Assembly (NCBI GenBank): GCA_903840265.1
Contig: CAIMFH010000061.1
Coordinates: forward strand, 1 to 38,198
Length of the DNA stretch: 38,198 nt
Source: an uncultured Schlesneria sp.
Lineage (GTDB): Bacteria > Planctomycetota > Planctomycetia > Planctomycetales > Planctomycetaceae
Reading direction: 5' to 3'
Shown here: in pieces, positions 35,474 through 38,198 of the stretch
How the letters are laid out: each line of letters starts with the position of its first letter
Numbering within the stretch: position 1 is the first letter of the stretch
Notes under the pieces: generated by a model
Database searches by the model: none
The model's input: only the letters and a program-made list of their open reading frames with translations
Told to the model about the DNA's origin: nothing
Translations under genes and position numbers: made by a program

Positions 35474-37642
35474 TTAATGCGTACTTGACGAATTGTGGTT
35501 TCCCTCGGCGCCCGTGTTTTTTTCTTTCGCCCAGAACCACTTCGAAGCTCCTCGTAGTAGAACGTAGAATGCAGGAGTGAGGAATAGTCCGAAGAACGTC
35601 ACTCCTAGCATGCCGCTGAAAACCGCAGTTCCCAGCACTTGGCGCATTTCAAAGCCAGGACCGACAGCACGGGCAAGTGGAATCACTCCCAGAATGAACG
35701 CGAACGAGGTCATGATGATTGGTCTCAGCCGTAAGCGACAGGCTTCGATCGCGGCCTGAACCGTTCCGTGACCCTCCTCCTCTTGCTGTTTCGCGAACTC
35801 GACAATCAACACGGCATTCTTTGCAGCCAGTCCGATCAGCACGATGAAGCTGATTTGAGTGATCAGGTTATTGTCCATGCCACGCAGCCAGACGCCCCCC
35901 AGAGCAAACGGCAGACAGATCGGGGCGATCAAAATGATGGCCATTGGCAGCGACCAGCTTTCGTACTCGGCCGAATGCACCAGGAAGACGAAAAGCACGC
36001 ACAATGGAAAGATGTAGAGAGCGGTGTTTCCCGCGAGGCGTTCCTGGAAAGTGATATCAGTCCATTCGATCGACATCCCTTGCGGAAGCACTTCTTTCGC
36101 CAATCGTTCAATCGTTTCAATCGCTTGACCCGAACTGTAGCCCGGTGCGGTATCACCCTGCACCTCTGCCGATGGATACATGTTGTATCGAACGACGCGA
36201 TCGGGACCGGTCTCCCAGCGAACGTCGACGACCGAGCCGAGTGGAATCATCTCGCCGGCTACGTTCCGTGTCTTCAGTTGACCGATATCCTCGACCGAAT
36301 CACGGAATGTTTCCTCCGCCTGAGTTCGAACCTGAAACGTGCGTCCATACAGATTGAAGTCGTTCACATAGGCCGAACCGAGGTTTACCTGCAGTGCGTC
36401 GAAGATATTTGTCAACGGAACGTTCAGCATGTATGCCTTGACGCGGTCTACATCAGCAAACAGTTGCGGAGTCGAAGCGCCGTAGATCGTGAACACACCC
36501 GCCAGCGCAGGCTCCTTTCTTAAGGCGGCAATCAATTCCTGCGTCGCATCTTCCAGAGCTCGCGCCCCGTGTCCGGCGCGATCCTGAATCAAAAACTTAT
36601 ATCCGCCGGAGTTGCCCAAACCTTGCACGGGTGGTGCGGGGATCACGAAGATGTTGGCGTCGGGGATTTCACTCAACTGCTGCTGGATCGACCCAAGCTC
36701 CTTGAGAATATTGGGATGGTCGTGCTCATGCTTACGTTCATGTGGCAAAAGCGGACCGAAGAAGATCACTGCTGCGGCCGGGTTATTGGATCGAGCGGCG
36801 CCTGAGTATCCAACGAACTCGACTGTGTGGCCTACGACAGGATTGCTACGGATGATCTCGCTGGCTCGATGCACGACTTCGTCAGTTCGTGACAGAGATG
36901 CCCCGTCAGGCAACTGAATCACGGTGATCAGGTACCCCTTGTCCTGGCGGGGAATGAATCCCGTAGGGACAGTTTTGAAACCAAACCCGGTCAGTCCAAT
37001 CAGCACGGCATAGACGAGAAGCGGAAGTGCCAGACGGCGCAACAGCCATCCCACAAAGATCGCATAGCCGTTGCTAAGTCCCTCGAACATTCGATTGAAC
37101 GCTCGGAAGAACCAACCGAACGCGAAATCCCAGAATCGACCGAACAGGTCTTTTTTGTCGCCGTGTGGCTGCAGCAGGATCGCACACAGGGCAGGACTGA
37201 GGGTCAACGAGACAAACGCAGAAATCAACGTCGACACTGCGATCGTCAATGCAAACTGACGATAGAACTGGCCGCTGATCCCTGTAATGAAAGCCGTCGG
37301 TACGAATACGGCCGACAGTCCAACGGCGATGGCGATCACAGCAGCCGTCACTTCATCCATCGCTTTATGAGCCGCCGCGCGAGGTGACAAACCCGCGCGA
37401 ATATGTCGTTCGACATTCTCCACAACGACGATCGCGTCGTCGACGACGATCCCAATCGCCAGCACCAACCCGAACAGCGATAGCATATTCAGTGAGAACC
37501 CCAACGCCAGCATGGCGGCAAACGTCCCCACCAGCGAGACTGGAATTGCAATCAACGGAATCAACGTCGCTCGCCAGTTCTGCAGGAACACGAGCACGAC
37601 GATCCCTTCGGTTCCGTAGTGCGAATCTCGCGAATTTCGCAA
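35474..37642 (-). pseudogene. RND (HAE1/AcrB-type) efflux pump, 5'-truncated
   Basis: The 722-residue frame corresponds to about residue 335 to the C-terminus of an AcrB-like pump of about 1040 residues. It begins recognisably at VLVFLQNWRATLIPLIAIPVSLVGTFAAM (TM2). TM4 carries the proton-relay pair in GIVVDDAIVVVENVERH, and TM10 the lysine in LIGLAAKNAVLIVEFAKQQ. The whole C-terminal half, including the porter and docking loops, is intact. The first TM helix and about 300 residues of the N-terminal periplasmic domain are missing. The eleven or so residues before the homology (MRNSRDSHYGT) are unrelated, so a rearrangement joined foreign DNA near 37610. No ribosome site precedes the frame, and it is unlikely to be functional. 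Confidence 0.85.
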
Positions 37643-37809
37643 CCAATTTCTCTCTAACGAGTTGCGATCGTAACCTGTTTTTGCAAATGGACTTAGGTGC
37701 CTGAAAAAGTCTCGGAGTCGGCCGAGTTGCGGTCGTCATCGAAACTGAACCAACGCTTTTCTTGTGAATTCACAAGCAGCAAATCTGCCCCGGCGAGTCC
37801 CACAAACTA
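37643..37809. other. Junction DNA between the RND fragment and the right-hand element
   Basis: About 165 bp with no similarity to the pump gene and no gene of its own. It includes the perfect 16-bp palindrome CTTGTGAATTCACAAG (37761-37776). It may be remnant mobile DNA or a former regulatory region. Confidence 0.4.
37761..37776. repeat. Perfect 16-bp palindrome
   Basis: CTTGTGAATTCACAAG is fully self-complementary. A TetR-type operator of the former pump operon or an element end are possible; neither is shown. Confidence 0.5.
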
Positions 37810-38198
37810 ACTGTCGCGGACGCAATCTTTGAGTGCCGTATCACTCGTCTGAACCCGACAAATCCCCTGTCATGGCGCGGTGACATCTGCTGTCGATCAC
37901 GGGACTCTGCACCGTCTTTGACGACCGCCGTTCGCCGATTCTGATTCCGAAACTTTTTGGTTTGTTTGGGACCCAGAAATCGTAGGCACAGCGGGGTACA
38001 ACGAATGTGCAACCCCAATCCACAATACGGATTTCGACAATACCACGATGGCCAAGATTTTCCACCCGCTCCTCGCCCTGATCGCATCCGCTTCTGACCG
38101 TGAACTGGCAAAGTTCATCGAATATCTGAAGGAGGAGAACAAGATTCTCCGGGCGCGGATTCCGGGACAGATTCACACTAAGCCGTCAGAACGGGAAC
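37810..38198 (+). mobile_element. Left end of an insertion element (partial)
   Basis: The element is inferred to begin near 37810 with CTGTCGCGGACGCAATC, which partly matches, in inverted orientation, the end of the element at the left edge of the window. About 240 bp of leader precede the transposase start, and the remainder is outside the window. Boundaries are tentative. Confidence 0.45.
38048..38198 (+). CDS. Integrase-type transposase, N-terminal part (partial)
   Basis: From ATG 38048 the frame runs off the right edge after 50 codons. The sequence MAKIFHPLLALIASASDREL followed by AKFIEYLKEENKILRARIPG is the start I recognise from planctomycete rve-domain transposases, where a DREL-x-KxIEYLKEEN helix precedes the HTH and the DDE integrase core. 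The catalytic part is not in the window, so activity cannot be judged. No ribosome site is evident upstream. Confidence 0.75.
   Translation, partial: MAKIFHPLLALIASASDRELAKFIEYLKEENKILRARIPGQIHTKPSERE

Noticed and set aside
37770-38176. Three overlapping minus-strand frames at the right edge
   Set aside because: They are antisense to the recognisable integrase-type transposase start and have no family features.

Overview
The window looks like a chromosomal segment of a planctomycete (Planctomycetota, order Planctomycetales). The strongest signs are a DUF1592-type cytochrome protein, a DUF1552 protein and a DUF1501 protein encoded together, secreted DUF1080 and BON proteins, a DUF6268-type barrel, a DUF3500 protein, moderately high GC and short dispersed palindromic repeats. 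The genus cannot be fixed from the sequence alone. I name families from recognisable motifs; no database search was run.

Layout. (a) 1-~240: the tail of a probable transposase and the end of a mobile element, which cuts off a DegT/DnrJ-type aminotransferase gene (fragment at 195-407, minus). (b) 574-4163, minus: a surface-glycan cluster of sulfotransferase, GtrB/ArnC-like glycosyltransferase and a polytopic membrane protein, with the broken aminotransferase downstream. (c) 4553-10166, minus: housekeeping genes, namely an Ig-like membrane protein, lysA, asd, nadD, a small zinc-ribbon protein and an archaeal-type phosphoglycerate mutase. asd and lysA supply the first branch step and the last step of the diaminopimelate/lysine route, but a hairpin terminator separates them. 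(d) 10372-15008, plus: a class V aminotransferase, a membrane-anchored hypothetical, a Gly/Met-rich secreted BON protein and an Nramp-related transporter without the usual metal-binding motifs. (e) 15082-17732, minus: an FAH-family hydrolase, then a MarR regulator followed by an HtrA-like protease in one probable operon under a palindromic operator. (f) 17871-27896: a membrane-anchored PQQ/beta-propeller protein, a DUF6268-type barrel, a Tat-exported DUF3500 protein, prfB with the programmed +1 frameshift, a BON + 2x DUF1080 lipoprotein, a membrane protein and a type II NADH dehydrogenase. (g) 27897-28785: an 889-bp spacer rich in repeats and hairpins. (h) 28786-35435, plus: the DUF1592 / DUF1552 / unknown / DUF1501 export cluster. 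(i) 35474-37642, minus: an RND efflux pump missing about its first third, followed by the start of an integrase-type transposase (38048-end).

Both edges of the window therefore lie in mobile-element sequence, and each edge element abuts a truncated gene. I did not find a clearly new defence or biosynthetic system. The best candidates for follow-up are the Nramp-like protein with its substrate motifs replaced, the BON-DUF1080-DUF1080 lipoprotein, the four-gene DUF1592/DUF1552/unknown/DUF1501 cluster, and the dispersed palindromic repeats that sit in convergent intergenic spacers.
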